From positions 1-64,000 of the forward strand of contig JABFXY010000015.1 of NCBI GenBank assembly GCA_013361525.1: a stretch of DNA of 64,000 bases, in the 5' to 3' direction. Source of the stretch: Polyangiaceae bacterium. Its GTDB lineage: Bacteria; Myxococcota_A; Polyangia; Polyangiales; Polyangiaceae. The position numbers and the translations under genes were made by a program. Positions 43,688-53,003 of the stretch are shown here, in pieces; the first letter of the stretch is position 1, and each line of letters opens with the position of its first letter. The notes beneath the pieces are model-generated. The model searched no databases. It worked only from the letters and a program-made list of their open reading frames with translations, and had not been told where the DNA came from.

Positions 43688-43777
43688 ATGTCCCTCTTCA
43701 ACCCGCAACACCTCGTTGCCGCCATGATGTTCGCCACCGCAGGCCTTCTGCTGCTCAAGGCCGCGCGTGTTCGCTGA
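43688..43777 (+). CDS. Possible 29-residue membrane miniprotein
   Basis: MSLFNPQHLVAAMMFATAGL continues with LLLKAARVR. It is a single hydrophobic helix with a basic end, the layout of many small bacterial membrane proteins. No Shine-Dalgarno is seen before the ATG, and the frame is short, so it may be chance. It lies in an otherwise gene-free stretch between a kinase operon and a TPR gene. Confidence 0.3.
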   Translation: MSLFNPQHLVAAMMFATAGLLLLKAARVR

Positions 43778-43781
43778 GCAG

Positions 43782-43811
43782 GGACGTTATTGAACGGGGA
43801 CGTTATTGAGC
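43782..43811. repeat. Tandem direct repeat GGGACGTTATTGA-type
   Basis: Two near-identical copies of GGGACGTTATTGA followed by ACG or GCG lie directly before the convergent TPR gene stop. It may be a remnant of a mobile-element end or a slippage product; no transposase is nearby. Confidence 0.5.
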
Positions 43812-43816
43812 GGGGG

Positions 43817-45721
43817 TCAGCCTGCGTCGAGCCACTCCGCTCCGAGCTGCAGGATGCGCGCATTTTCTGAGATGCGCTCGATGAAAACCTTCTTGTAACG
43901 CTTGTCGCCGAGGCGCTCGGCGAGCCCGACGACCCGATCGCGGGCGGCCTTCATGCTCCGCCGTGACTCGCCCGTATCGCCCGTCTGCGCGAGCACCAGC
44001 GCGTGCGAGAGCCGCGCGATGCTTTCTCCTTCGCCGGCGCCGCCATGCTCCGCGACGAGCGACATCGCGCGGCGCGCGGGGTCGAGCGCGGCTTCGGTGC
44101 GGCCCGCGACGAGGAGCGTCGCAGCCTGAATCCCGAGTGCGTGCGCGCGCAGAGCCGGAAACGCCTCGGCCGCGTTGACCGCTGCATCCGCTTCGGCGAG
44201 CGCGCGCGCGTGGTCCTCGCCGAGCGCGCGAACGAGCGCGAGGAATGCGTGGCACTGCGCTGTCGTGTATCGATCGTTGCGCGCCTGTGCGCCGGCGAGC
44301 GCTTCGGTCGCGAGCGAGAGTGCGCGCGGGCCTTCACCTTGGCGGAACGCTGCGAGCGCGAGGTAGGCCTTCAACATGTTCGACGTCGCGAGCCGCATGG
44401 GCTCCGCGATGCCGAGCGCTTCGTGCAGCGTTCGCTCGGCCTCTTCGAACGCGCCGAGGCGGAGCAGCACGGCACCCAAGGCCCCGCGTTGCTCACACGC
44501 GTTCCGAACGTCGCCCACCGCGGTGAACCGTTCGAGCGCGGAGATGCGCCGGGGCAGCTCGCGAGGAAGATCCCCGACGAAGGCGGCGCGCTCTGCGAAG
44601 GTGACGTCGATCCACGCGTGCACCGCCAGATCTTGCGCCACCGTCGCGTCGCTCCGCTCGCGGGCGACACGCACGATGGCGCGGGCGCGCGCGAGATCTC
44701 CGCCCTTCATCAAGCCGACCGCGATCCTGCACGCCGCGATCACGTGGGCCGAGCTCGCGCGCGGAGCGCCGGGCAAAGTCAGATCGGGAAGCTCGGGTGC
44801 CGCGTCGCCGTCTCGCTGGCCGAATCGTCCGAGCCGCGCGCGGGCGAGCGCGAGGTGGCCGGCCGCCGCATACCAACCCGTCGCGCCGGCGGGCAACACA
44901 GACAGCGTCGCGAGCGCGGCGCGCTCGCATGCTTCGTAACGTCCGAGCCAGAGCTCTGCCATCGTTCGAACGAGGTGCAGCTGACCGAGCAGCTCACCGG
45001 TCGCGCCACCGTCGGCGATCGCGAGCGCCGCGTGCACCACCGCTTCGTCGAGCGCGTTGAGGCGCAAGGCTCGCTGCGCGGCGTCGGCGGCGGAGTCGGC
45101 GCGGTCCACCGGTGAGCCGCTCCGCGCGAACTCACTCGCCACCTGCGCGGTGCTTCGAAGCCATTCGCCGAGCTCAGGGGCGGGAGCGATCGGCCGTACG
45201 CTGATCGCCGGCTCGTCGGCGTCGGGCTCGAGGTCGAGGACCTCCACCTCTTCGACGTCTTCATCGCCGATCTCCCCGAAATCGCTGTCGACCGCGTCGA
45301 GCTGGGTGCGTTCTTCGACCCGTGCCTCGCGCCGCGTGTCGTCCGCGAGGTCGTAGGCGGCATAGAGCGATCCGTCGCTCCTGCGACCGACCTCGAAGAC
45401 GACGCGCTTCGAGCCTCCGTCCGCGCTCCCCAACATCGCGGCGCGTGCGTCGCGTCGCAGATTGCGGCCTGCGTCGGCGTTCGTCGCGTGCTCGGGGCGC
45501 AACACACGGAGCGCGACGCGCCGGCCGAGAAGCGTGTCTTCGGCCTCGAAGGTGCAGGTCGTCGCGTCCTCGTGCAGTGCGCGCACCAGCGCGAACTTGC
45601 CGGCGACGATCATCCCCGCGTGAAGACCCTCCGTGCCGGTCGTCGCCTCGTCGCCGACGCTGAGCGGCGGACCGCCGGCTCCGAGCAGCGTCATCTTGCG
45701 GGTCGTGGTGTCTTCTCTCAC
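43817..45721 (-). CDS. Kinase N-lobe remnant fused to TPR-like repeats
   Basis: 634 residues. Residues about 33-140 resemble only the N-lobe of a Hanks kinase: GKFALVRALHEDATTCTFEAEDTLLGRRVALRVLRPEH, with Arg at the invariant-Lys position, then strands ending DGSLYAAYDLADD. No HRD, DFG or C-lobe follows, so it cannot phosphorylate. An acidic linker leads to a helical-repeat region (about 200-610) rich in Ala, e.g. YEACERAALATLSVLPAGATGWYAAAGHLALARARLG, FEEAERTLHEALGIAEPMRLATSNMLKAYLALAAF, DPARRAMSLVAEHGG, typical of TPR solenoids. It lies 16 nt after a PEGA-like gene and a kinase, so it likely serves as an adaptor in that pathway. Confidence 0.68.
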   Translation of the reverse strand: MREDTTTRKMTLLGAGGPPLSVGDEATTGTEGLHAGMIVAGKFALVRALHEDATTCTFEAEDTLLGRRVALRVLRPEHATNADAGRNLRRDARAAMLGSADGGSKRVVFEVGRRSDGSLYAAYDLADDTRREARVEERTQLDAVDSDFGEIGDEDVEEVEVLDLEPDADEPAISVRPIAPAPELGEWLRSTAQVASEFARSGSPVDRADSAADAAQRALRLNALDEAVVHAALAIADGGATGELLGQLHLVRTMAELWLGRYEACERAALATLSVLPAGATGWYAAAGHLALARARLGRFGQRDGDAAPELPDLTLPGAPRASSAHVIAACRIAVGLMKGGDLARARAIVRVARERSDATVAQDLAVHAWIDVTFAERAAFVGDLPRELPRRISALERFTAVGDVRNACEQRGALGAVLLRLGAFEEAERTLHEALGIAEPMRLATSNMLKAYLALAAFRQGEGPRALSLATEALAGAQARNDRYTTAQCHAFLALVRALGEDHARALAEADAAVNAAEAFPALRAHALGIQAATLLVAGRTEAALDPARRAMSLVAEHGGAGEGESIARLSHALVLAQTGDTGESRRSMKAARDRVVGLAERLGDKRYKKVFIERISENARILQLGAEWLDAG

Positions 45722-45737
45722 GCCGTCCGCTCCTCGC

Positions 45738-46976
45738 TCAGAAGCGGCCCCGCGCTCCGATGAAACCGGGCGAAATCACCGGCTCGATCGACGCCGAGCT
45801 CGACGAGCCTCCGCCGACAGGCACGAGCCACAACACCGTCGCCGTCACCGCCACGGCACCGGCGCCGGAGAGAAGTCCGATGCCGACGTATTGAAAGAGC
45901 TTCCGCTCGTCGTCGATGTCCTGGAGCGTCGAGAAGTCGTTCGCAGGCAGATCCGTCCCCGGCTCCCGCTCCTTCGCGGCGTCTTCGAGCTCCGAGCGGC
46001 GCGCCTCCGAGTTGATGAGAAGGACGCCGCCCGCCACACCGAGCGCGACCGCGGTACCGGTCGCGACCCACGGCAGAGCGCGGGACGGGCTCGGTGCTTG
46101 AGGCGCGAGCGCGAGGCGTGCGACCTCACCCTTCGAGAGCTCGATCTCGGCTTCCGCGTATGCGCCGCTGGTGAGCGACATCGCGACCTCGTGTTTGCCG
46201 GCGGGTGCCGCGATGCGGCCCTTCCCGTCAGGGACGATCACCTGCCCGTCGAGCGTCACCTTCGCGCCGTCCGGCACGGTGCCGAGCGCAACTGCGGCTT
46301 CCGCGGCCGGCACGTCGACCTTGCGCGTCTCGACGGCCTCATTGAGATCTCCGAAGCGGTCCTGCGCGACGAGCTTGATCGAGAGCTTCGCGCTCGGACG
46401 AATCCAGGACGGATCCAACGTACCGAGGAGCGGGCCTTCGTCCGACGGAATGAGCGGCACGTCGAACGCGCCCTCGATCCCGGAGCTCTCCACGCGCGCG
46501 ACCATGCGAAGCCACGCCGGGCGATTCTCCACCGTCGTCGACAAGCGCACCGGTTGGAACGCGACTTCGGGCGCTTCGATCTCGAGCTTGCCGATCGTCG
46601 CTTTGTCACCTGCGACCCGCTCCCCGCGCACCTTCTTTGCGGCGGCTCGGCATGCGTCGCGAACCTTCGGCGACAGATCGCGAGCGACGTCCGGGTCGTA
46701 GCCGGCTGCGATGATCGCCCTTCCGCACGCTTGTGATGCGGCGTCCGCGTTCGTGACGAGCAGGGCGGTCGTCTCGAGCAGGCCCGCTTCCACCGCGAGC
46801 TGCGGCGGCACGTTCTTCGACTTGAGGGCCGACAACGTGCGAAGCGCGTCGGCGTAGTTGCCGCTGTCGACCTGGTCGCGCGCCTTCGCGACGATCGCCG
46901 CGGCGTCCTGCGCCCGAGCCGGCACCGCCGCGAGCAGACAGCAAACGGCAACAGCAGCTCCGAGCAGAGCTCGCAT
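45738..46976 (-). CDS. Periplasmic PEGA-like protein with C-terminal membrane helices
   Basis: 412 residues. MRALLGAAVAVCCLLAAVPARAQDA is a Sec signal peptide with an ARA-Q cleavage site. Helical segments (about 25-120) precede beta-rich parts, including VPDGAKVTLDGQVIVPDGKGRIAAPAGKHEVAMS, a PEGA-like unit. Two hydrophobic segments follow (ALPWVATGTAVALGVAGGVLLI and LFQYVGIGLLSGAGAVAVTATVLWLV), separated by a coiled linker. It overlaps the kinase gene stop by one base (TGATG) and precedes the N-lobe/TPR gene. A role as a membrane partner of the PEGA kinase is inferred from context. Confidence 0.72.
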   Translation of the reverse strand: MRALLGAAVAVCCLLAAVPARAQDAAAIVAKARDQVDSGNYADALRTLSALKSKNVPPQLAVEAGLLETTALLVTNADAASQACGRAIIAAGYDPDVARDLSPKVRDACRAAAKKVRGERVAGDKATIGKLEIEAPEVAFQPVRLSTTVENRPAWLRMVARVESSGIEGAFDVPLIPSDEGPLLGTLDPSWIRPSAKLSIKLVAQDRFGDLNEAVETRKVDVPAAEAAVALGTVPDGAKVTLDGQVIVPDGKGRIAAPAGKHEVAMSLTSGAYAEAEIELSKGEVARLALAPQAPSPSRALPWVATGTAVALGVAGGVLLINSEARRSELEDAAKEREPGTDLPANDFSTLQDIDDERKLFQYVGIGLLSGAGAVAVTATVLWLVPVGGGSSSSASIEPVISPGFIGARGRF

Positions 46977-48754
46977 CACTCTCCCGTTTTCTTCAGATCG
47001 AACCGCACGCTTGCGGTCTTGTTGGGTTGAACTTTGACGCTCGCGCTTCGCGACGCGCCGAGCTCCGGGTTGGTAACGACGACCGTATGCGTGCCGGCGG
47101 GCAGCGAGATCGCGCCGAGCGGTGTGCTGCCCCTCGGCACGCCGTCCACCGTCACGTTGCCCCAAGGATTGACCGTCACGATGAGAGAGCCGGTTCCTGA
47201 CGCGTCGCCGGTGTTGCTCGACGACGTGGTCACCGGCGGCACGGGAGGTGGGCGAACGAGCGCCGTGCGCGACGTGGGCGACGATGGTGTCCCGCTCGAG
47301 ACCGGACCTGCCGTCGACGAGGCGACCGCGTCCGAGGATGTCGCCTCGTTCGTCGCGGTGGCCGTGCTGGAAGTCGACGCCGCGTCGGTTGCCGTCGAAG
47401 CGGTGGGTGCGGCGGTCGACTTCGCCTCGGTATCTTTTTCGTCCGCGTTCGAGGCCGGCTCGCCTTTCGGTGGAGGGCTGAGGAGGATCCAAGCTGCGCC
47501 GACGAGCGCGCCCACGATGATGGCGCCGCAGAGCGCGACGAACCACGTCCGTGCGTTGCTCCCGCTGCTTCCCGTCGTCGAGTGTGAGGCGTCGCTGATG
47601 CTCGCGATGCGCGTGACGCTCGCGGTACCCGGCGGCTCCGGCGGCGGAACGCTGCCGGCGCTCAACCGACCCGACGATGCCGTCGGGTGATTCGCGAACG
47701 CGCCGTGATGCGAACCCGATTGCGACAGCGGGTTCGCGATGTGTCGCGGACCACTTCCGTAGCCGGAGCTCTCGTTGGTGAGCGCGAGGCTCCAAGGTTG
47801 CCTCGGTGCCTGGCCCGTCGCGCCCGACGCTTGCGCGACGCGTTCGCAGATCTCCTGGACCGCTGCGTCCTCGGCCGAGGGGCCGAGCCGGTAGAGCACG
47901 TTGTGCATCTGCGCCGCGAGGTGCCCGGCCGAAGGTGTCCTCCCTGCAGCGCGAAACTCCGTCGCCATGTCGATCGCGGCGGCGAGCTCCGGCATCGTAT
48001 GCGGCAGGTTCTGATCGACGCGCGGCACGCGCTCCGTCGCGATCATCGCGATGAGCTGCCCCTGCGTCTCCGCTTTGCGAAGGCGCCCTCCGAGCAGCCC
48101 TTCGTAGAGCGTCACGCCGAGTGAGAAGATGTCCGCGCGGCCGTCGAACGGCTCGCCGAGCGCCTGCTCGGGCGGCATGTACGGCAGCTTGCCTTTGAAG
48201 ACGCCCGTCTCCGTCTTCTCACCGCCGAGGCCGTGAATGCGCGCGACGCCGAAGTCCGACAGCCGGATGCGTCCGTCGCGTCCGATGAGGATGTTCGCCG
48301 GGCTCACGTCGCGGTGAACGACGCTGAGGTTGCGTCCGTGCGGATCGATCATCGAGTGAACCGCGTCGAGCGCCTTCGCCACCTCGCGCCCGATCAGCGC
48401 GACCGCCGCAGGCGACAGCGCCCCGCCTTTGCGGATGACCCGGTCGAGCGCCGCGCCGTCGATGTAGTCGAGGACGAGGTAGAGCCCGCGATCGTCGGAC
48501 TCGCCGAGCTCGATCAGGTGGACGATGTTCGGGTGGTCGAGGCGCGCGATGACCTGCGCTTCGGCGAGGAACGACTCGCGCGCGTAGTCGCTGATGCCTT
48601 CGGTCGCGAGCAGCCTCTTCACCGCGACTTGGCGGCTGAAGTTTCGCGGGCCCACCTCGTCCGCGAGCCACACCTCGCCCATCGCTCCGCGGCCGAGCAT
48701 CTTGACCAGTCGGAACTTGCCGGCGAAGAGCTGTTCGGGAAGCTGTTGGGTCAT
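46976..48754 (-). CDS. Membrane Ser/Thr protein kinase with extracytoplasmic PEGA domain
   Basis: 592 residues. Kinase domain about 14-275: GRGAMGEVWL, K46 in VAVKRL, HRDVSPANILI (Ser replacing the usual Lys of the catalytic loop, common in myxobacterial kinases), SDFGVAR and MPPEQALG. A Ser-rich juxtamembrane part precedes the helix WFVALCGAIIVGALVGAAWILL (about 410-432). A Ser/Thr/Ala linker then leads to a C-terminal PEGA domain: GSLIVTVNPWGNVTVDGVPRGSTPLGAISLPAGTHTVVVTNP. It is first in an operon with a periplasmic PEGA-like protein and the kinase-remnant TPR protein. Confidence 0.87.
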   Translation of the reverse strand: MTQQLPEQLFAGKFRLVKMLGRGAMGEVWLADEVGPRNFSRQVAVKRLLATEGISDYARESFLAEAQVIARLDHPNIVHLIELGESDDRGLYLVLDYIDGAALDRVIRKGGALSPAAVALIGREVAKALDAVHSMIDPHGRNLSVVHRDVSPANILIGRDGRIRLSDFGVARIHGLGGEKTETGVFKGKLPYMPPEQALGEPFDGRADIFSLGVTLYEGLLGGRLRKAETQGQLIAMIATERVPRVDQNLPHTMPELAAAIDMATEFRAAGRTPSAGHLAAQMHNVLYRLGPSAEDAAVQEICERVAQASGATGQAPRQPWSLALTNESSGYGSGPRHIANPLSQSGSHHGAFANHPTASSGRLSAGSVPPPEPPGTASVTRIASISDASHSTTGSSGSNARTWFVALCGAIIVGALVGAAWILLSPPPKGEPASNADEKDTEAKSTAAPTASTATDAASTSSTATATNEATSSDAVASSTAGPVSSGTPSSPTSRTALVRPPPVPPVTTSSSNTGDASGTGSLIVTVNPWGNVTVDGVPRGSTPLGAISLPAGTHTVVVTNPELGASRSASVKVQPNKTASVRFDLKKTGE

Positions 48755-49037
48755 TCAGTTACGCGCGAGGTGACGACCGCGCATGCGAGCCGGAGGATGG
48801 GGGCGTGACCACCCGAGGATGGGTCGCCAATCTTACCCGCGACGAGCGGAAGATGCCCACCCCCTGCGCATTTCGTGACCAACCCGTTTCGGCTTTGCGA
48901 AGCGCGGCCCGCTCCGAGGGTCGAGGCCGGGCGTCTTCGGGCTCGACGAGAGCGACGATTGGCGCTGGTTTTCGCTGCACTTCTGAGCAGCAAACACCAT
49001 GTAGACGAGTCGTTCGGCCGTCACCGCCCTGGGCAGG

Positions 49038-49499
49038 CTACGTCCGGCCCGACTTGATCACCGACCCATCGTCCGCGACGAGCCTCCAGGTCTCGCCTTC
49101 GGTGTGCAGCACGCGTCCCGCGTCGGGGTAGTGGCAGACGTCGTGGGTCGGGCGCGTGCCGACGATCAGGTAGCTGCAAGGCGCCTGGGATCGGTTCATC
49201 GCGTAGTGGGCATTGGGGACGCCCGCGGGCCAACACGCGGCGTCGCCCGGACGCAACGTGTGCGCACCGTCGTTTTCGACGATCGTCACCTCACCGAGGA
49301 GGACGAACAAGAATTCGTCCTCCTGCTCGTGCCAATGGCGCTCGGAAGAGCGCGAGCCGGGCTGCAATGTCTCCATGTAAGCGCCGTATTGAGTGAGCCC
49401 GCCGGCGTCGGAATAGCGAAGTAGCTCGTAGACGCCCATCTTGCTTGCTCGACCCTCGGGATCGGCGCTCGGTTCGACATCGCTTTTGCGAACAATCAT
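49038..49499 (-). CDS. Cupin-domain protein
   Basis: 153 residues, a single small cupin. Motif 1 is HWHEQEDEFLFVLLGE (His-x-His and Glu ligands, with PGSRSSER before it); motif 2 is LRPGDAACWPAGVPNAHYAMN (a final His). This fits a metal-binding cupin of the dimeric mannose-6-phosphate-isomerase-like group. GAGAGG precedes the ATG at 49499. No partner gene is adjacent: a 283-bp gap precedes the kinase operon and a divergent metalloprotease gene begins at 49658. Substrate unknown. Confidence 0.82.
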   Translation of the reverse strand: MIVRKSDVEPSADPEGRASKMGVYELLRYSDAGGLTQYGAYMETLQPGSRSSERHWHEQEDEFLFVLLGEVTIVENDGAHTLRPGDAACWPAGVPNAHYAMNRSQAPCSYLIVGTRPTHDVCHYPDAGRVLHTEGETWRLVADDGSVIKSGRT

Positions 49500-49657
49500 A
49501 GGAAACGACCTCTCGGTGATATGCACGCGGCCGAGTTTTGCTGCTCCGTCGGGTGCCGCGTTCACCGTAGGATTCCCATTGAAGTCGACTTCGCCGAAAC
49601 GCAAGGATCCTTGATCGCAGCTCCGTGCCGCAGCGCGACCTGGTATGACAGCGATCG

Positions 49658-51007
49658 ATGTCGTTTTTGCTCGTTTTGCGGTCCAGCTCTCGCAGTCTCT
49701 CGGTGTTGGTGTCGGTGGGCGCGATGTTCTCTGCGCTGTCGCTCTCGGCGGTAGGCTGCGACGATCCTGCGTGCGAAGGCTCGGACTGCGAGGTTCCCGG
49801 CGGCGGTGGGAGCGGCGCAGCCGGTGGTGGTGAAGGCGGAACGGGCGCTGTCGGAGGCGTCGGCGGGGGACGCGGCGAGGGCGGCGCGGTCGTCGGCCTT
49901 ACGTGCCCGCCCGGCGCGGCTACCGATGTCGATGGCTTCGCCGGCCTGCCTGCCGGCTATGTCGACGCGGCCGTCGACCCTGCGGCGGCGGTCGTCGTCG
50001 AGACGACGATGAACCACTACGCCGAGAACACGCGGGGCGGCGCCGTGGATCATCAGGCGAACACCCGTTTTGGGACCTGGTTCGATCCTCCGGAGACGGA
50101 TCGCGTCTTCACCCTGCGCTTCGACCGCCCACGCCCGCTCACCGCGCTTCGAATCGGCACGGGCTTCTCACCAAACGACAATGGGCAGAGCTTGCCTTCG
50201 GGCGTCGTCGAGTGGTCGACGGACGGCACGACGTTTTGCGAGCTGACGCCCTTCCAGGACGACCTCGATTACGCGGCCGCGGGTCCGGCCGACGCGGCGT
50301 GGGCTACGGTGATCCGAATTCGGCCAACCGTCTCCGCGACGGAGGATCTCAGCATTCACGACATCGAGGTCGAGCGAGACGGCGTGCCCCACGCCACCGA
50401 GCTCGCGAACCCGGTCAATCTCAGCCTCTACGTGGCCCAGGAGGGTGACGACGACGTCTTCACCCAGCTCGTCCCGGATTACCGCGCCATGCTCTTTGGA
50501 CGTGTCACCACGGTCAATCAATGGCTTTATCCGAACGCCGGCGGCCCGGACGTCGACTCGATCATCCTCGAGCTCTTCCGTTTCGACGGCGTCGCGTATG
50601 CGAGCACCGATTATCTCGCCGTAAACGCGGATTACGTCGAGTCCTACCTCGATGCCAATGGGGCGCGCGAGGCCGCGTTCGAAGTCGAGGGGATTCTGAC
50701 GCACGAGATTGCCCACTTCTACCAATATGGCCAGGGCGCGCCCGGCTGGCTCGTCGAGGGGATCGCCGATTGGGTGCGTCTCAGCGCCGGATATGGCAAT
50801 TGGATGACGTCGCCGAATGGCAACTACACCGATGGATATCAAGTGACCGCGTCCTTCCTTCACTGGATCGCGGGGACCTACGGCGCCGATTTCGTGGTCG
50901 AGCTCAACGCGCGGATCGGCGAAAGCGGCTATTCGGACGGGTTCTTCGTCGAGCTGACGGGGAAAACCGTGGACCAACTCTGGACCGAGTATCAAGCTTC
51001 GTTCTGA
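49658..51007 (+). CDS. Lipoprotein BSP-family metalloprotease
   Basis: 449 residues. A signal peptide ends in SLSAVGC, a lipobox, followed by a GG-rich linker (GGGGSGAAGGGEGGTGAVGG). Residues about 85-250 form a beta-sandwich like F5/8-type C domains (FTLRFDRPRPLTALRIGTG, VVEWSTDGTTF, DLSIHDIEVERDG). The C-terminal domain has HEIAHFYQYG and PGWLVEGIADWVRLSAGY, the zinc ligands and second-helix glutamate of basic secretory protein (BSP, PF04450) peptidases. It is thus a secreted, lipid-anchored metalloprotease. Two hairpins lie downstream. It is divergent from the cupin gene. Confidence 0.8.
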   Translation: MSFLLVLRSSSRSLSVLVSVGAMFSALSLSAVGCDDPACEGSDCEVPGGGGSGAAGGGEGGTGAVGGVGGGRGEGGAVVGLTCPPGAATDVDGFAGLPAGYVDAAVDPAAAVVVETTMNHYAENTRGGAVDHQANTRFGTWFDPPETDRVFTLRFDRPRPLTALRIGTGFSPNDNGQSLPSGVVEWSTDGTTFCELTPFQDDLDYAAAGPADAAWATVIRIRPTVSATEDLSIHDIEVERDGVPHATELANPVNLSLYVAQEGDDDVFTQLVPDYRAMLFGRVTTVNQWLYPNAGGPDVDSIILELFRFDGVAYASTDYLAVNADYVESYLDANGAREAAFEVEGILTHEIAHFYQYGQGAPGWLVEGIADWVRLSAGYGNWMTSPNGNYTDGYQVTASFLHWIAGTYGADFVVELNARIGESGYSDGFFVELTGKTVDQLWTEYQASF

Positions 51008-51038
51008 CGTGTTTTAGGCGACGCGGGTCACCTTTGGG

Positions 51039-51093
51039 GGGGTGGAGGCGGGAGCCTCCACCCCTGAAGGCTGGAGCCGCCGTTATCGGCGGC
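51039..51093 (+). terminator. Two tandem strong hairpins
   Basis: First stem: 11-bp arms at 51039-51049 and 51054-51064 (GGGGTGGAGGC and complement) with a GGGA loop. Second: GCCGCCG-TTAT-CGGCGGC at 51076-51093, followed by TTACG. They follow the metalloprotease stop by about 30 nt and should end its transcript; no U-tract is present, so they could also act as attenuators for the next gene. Confidence 0.6.
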
Positions 51094-51208
51094 TTACGAC
51101 CCGATAGCCTACGAAATGTCGCTGAAAAGCGCGTCAACGCGCTGGCTCCCTTCTTGCGAGGTCGACGTCGCTTCGTTCGTCGAAACCACTTCGCTGAAGG
51201 GACAAGGA

Positions 51209-52993
51209 ATGAATCCACGCACCGCCACCGTCTTCGATCGAAAAGAGCTTTTTCGTGCAGCCTTCGGTCTCGCGCTCGGCTCCCTCGTGAGCGTCGGCCT
51301 CCTCGCCGGATGTGGTGACGACACCAGCGGCGACGGCCTCGGCGGCGAGGGTCTCGGCGGCGAAGGCGCCGGCGGCGAAGGTACCGGAGGAGACGGAACC
51401 GGCGGCGAAGGCCTCGGCGGAGACGGCACCGGCGGCGAAGGCGGTAGCGAGGCCGTCTGTGGTGACGGCACCCTCGACCAGGGCGAAGCCTGCGACGACG
51501 GGAACCTCGTCCCCGGTGACGGCTGCTCGCCGAGCTGCGCGATCGAAGACGAGCTACCTGAATGCGGCAATGGCATCGTCGAGGAGGCCGAAGTCTGCGA
51601 CGACGGCAACGACGATGACACCGACGCGTGTCTATCGACCTGCGAAGCCGCCTCGTGCGGCGACGGGTTCGTCCAAGCGAAGGTCGAAGCCTGCGACGAC
51701 GGCAACGACGACGATGCCGACGGGTGCCTGTCGACTTGTGTCTCTGCAACGTGCGGCGACGGTATCGTGCAATCGGGTCTCGAGACCTGCGACGACGGCA
51801 ATGACGACGATACCGACGCCTGCCCCTCGAACTGCCTCGTCGCCTCCTGCGGAGACGGCTTCCTCGAAGCCGGGGTCGAGACCTGTGACGACGCCAACGC
51901 CGACGATACCGACGCCTGCCCGTCGAGCTGCGTTCCGGCATCGTGCGGAGACGGCTTCGTTCAAGCGGGCGTCGAAGCCTGCGACGACGGAAACGCCGAC
52001 TTCGCCGACGGTTGCACACCGACCTGCGCCTCGGAGGAGCTGCCGTATCTCGAAGACTTCGACGATGGTGTCCACGACCTCACCCTCGTGTCGAATCAGG
52101 CGAACGTCGTTTGGCACCTCTCTACAGTGAAGAGCTCGACGGCGCCCAACAGCCTTCGACTCGCCGACCCCGCGACCAACAGCTACGTCGGCACGGGCGC
52201 CGTCGTCGGCTCGGCCACCACGCCCTATTTCGGTGTGCCCCCGACGGGGGCTGCGCTGTCCGTCAATATCGTCAAGGCCACGGAGAGCTCGAACAGCTAC
52301 GACAAGCTCTTCCTTCAAGTCGTCGATGTGAACGACACCGTGCTGAAACAGCAGCAGGTCAATGGCAATTTCGATCAATTCCAGGCAGTGACGTTCGGCG
52401 TGCCGTCGTCGCTCGCGGGGTCGTACGTCCGCGTGCGCTTCTACTTCGACACGCTCGACGGCATCTACAACACCGGCCAAGGCATCTTTCTCGACGATAT
52501 CTCGATCGTGGCCGACAGCTGCGGGAACGGCATCGCCGGAGAAGAATGTGACGACGGAAATTCCGTTGCGGGTGACGGCTGCGAGCCGACGTGCGTGAAT
52601 ACCTGCTTCAGCGGCGCGAGCCCGACCAGCGTCGTCATCGATGGCTCGACCGGACAATGTTATGCGACGTTCGCGACGGCCGCTTCGTGGACCGATGCGG
52701 AGGCCACTTGCGTCTCGTACGGAGGTCACCTGGCTTCCGTCGAGAGCGCCGCGGAGAACACGTTCCTGCGGACACTGTTGACGAATCAGGTCTTCTACAT
52801 CGGCGGTACGGACAGCGCCGTAGAGGGCACCTACGCATGGACCGACGGCGCTGCGTTTACCTACTCGAACTGGAGCTCGGGGGAGCCGAACGACTCGGGC
52901 GGCGCCGAGGATTGCGCCGAGATGCTGACCAACGGCACCTGGAACGACGGCCAATGTACGACGACTCGGCAGTACGTGTGCGAAGACGACTGA
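51209..52993 (+). CDS. Lipoprotein with DUF4215-type Cys repeats and a C-type lectin domain
   Basis: 594 residues from the ATG with AAGGGA upstream. A lipobox ends LLAGC. A GGEG/GGDG linker covers about 32-70. At least six 25-30 residue repeats of the form CGDG-(8-12)-EACDDGN-(6)-C-x-x-x-C follow (DUF4215/myxo disulfide repeats; for example [16 protein letters not shown]). A beta-sandwich-like stretch separates a last repeat from a C-terminal C-type lectin fold (about 480-594): [18 protein letters not shown], then [12 protein letters not shown] and TWNDGQC. EPN and WND are the calcium-site motifs of mannose-type C-type lectins. Predicted surface sugar-binding lipoprotein. Confidence 0.8.
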   Translation: MNPRTATVFDRKELFRAAFGLALGSLVSVGLLAGCGDDTSGDGLGGEGLGGEGAGGEGTGGDGTGGEGLGGDGTGGEGGSEAVCGDGTLDQGEACDDGNLVPGDGCSPSCAIEDELPECGNGIVEEAEVCDDGNDDDTDACLSTCEAASCGDGFVQAKVEACDDGNDDDADGCLSTCVSATCGDGIVQSGLETCDDGNDDDTDACPSNCLVASCGDGFLEAGVETCDDANADDTDACPSSCVPASCGDGFVQAGVEACDDGNADFADGCTPTCASEELPYLEDFDDGVHDLTLVSNQANVVWHLSTVKSSTAPNSLRLADPATNSYVGTGAVVGSATTPYFGVPPTGAALSVNIVKATESSNSYDKLFLQVVDVNDTVLKQQQVNGNFDQFQAVTFGVPSSLAGSYVRVRFYFDTLDGIYNTGQGIFLDDISIVADSCGNGIAGEECDDGNSVAGDGCEPTCVNTCFSGASPTSVVIDGSTGQCYATFATAASWTDAEATCVSYGGHLASVESAAENTFLRTLLTNQVFYIGGTDSAVEGTYAWTDGAAFTYSNWSSGEPNDSGGAEDCAEMLTNGTWNDGQCTTTRQYVCEDD

Positions 52994-53003
52994 GATGACG
53001 TCG

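Larger units (their letters stand above)
43424..43816. other. 393-bp intergenic region
   Basis: This stretch between two signalling operons holds no conserved gene. It contains the likely promoter region of the kinase starting at 43423, a possible 29-codon reading frame (43688-43777) and a tandem direct repeat near 43782-43811. No tRNA or clear terminator was found. Confidence 0.6.
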
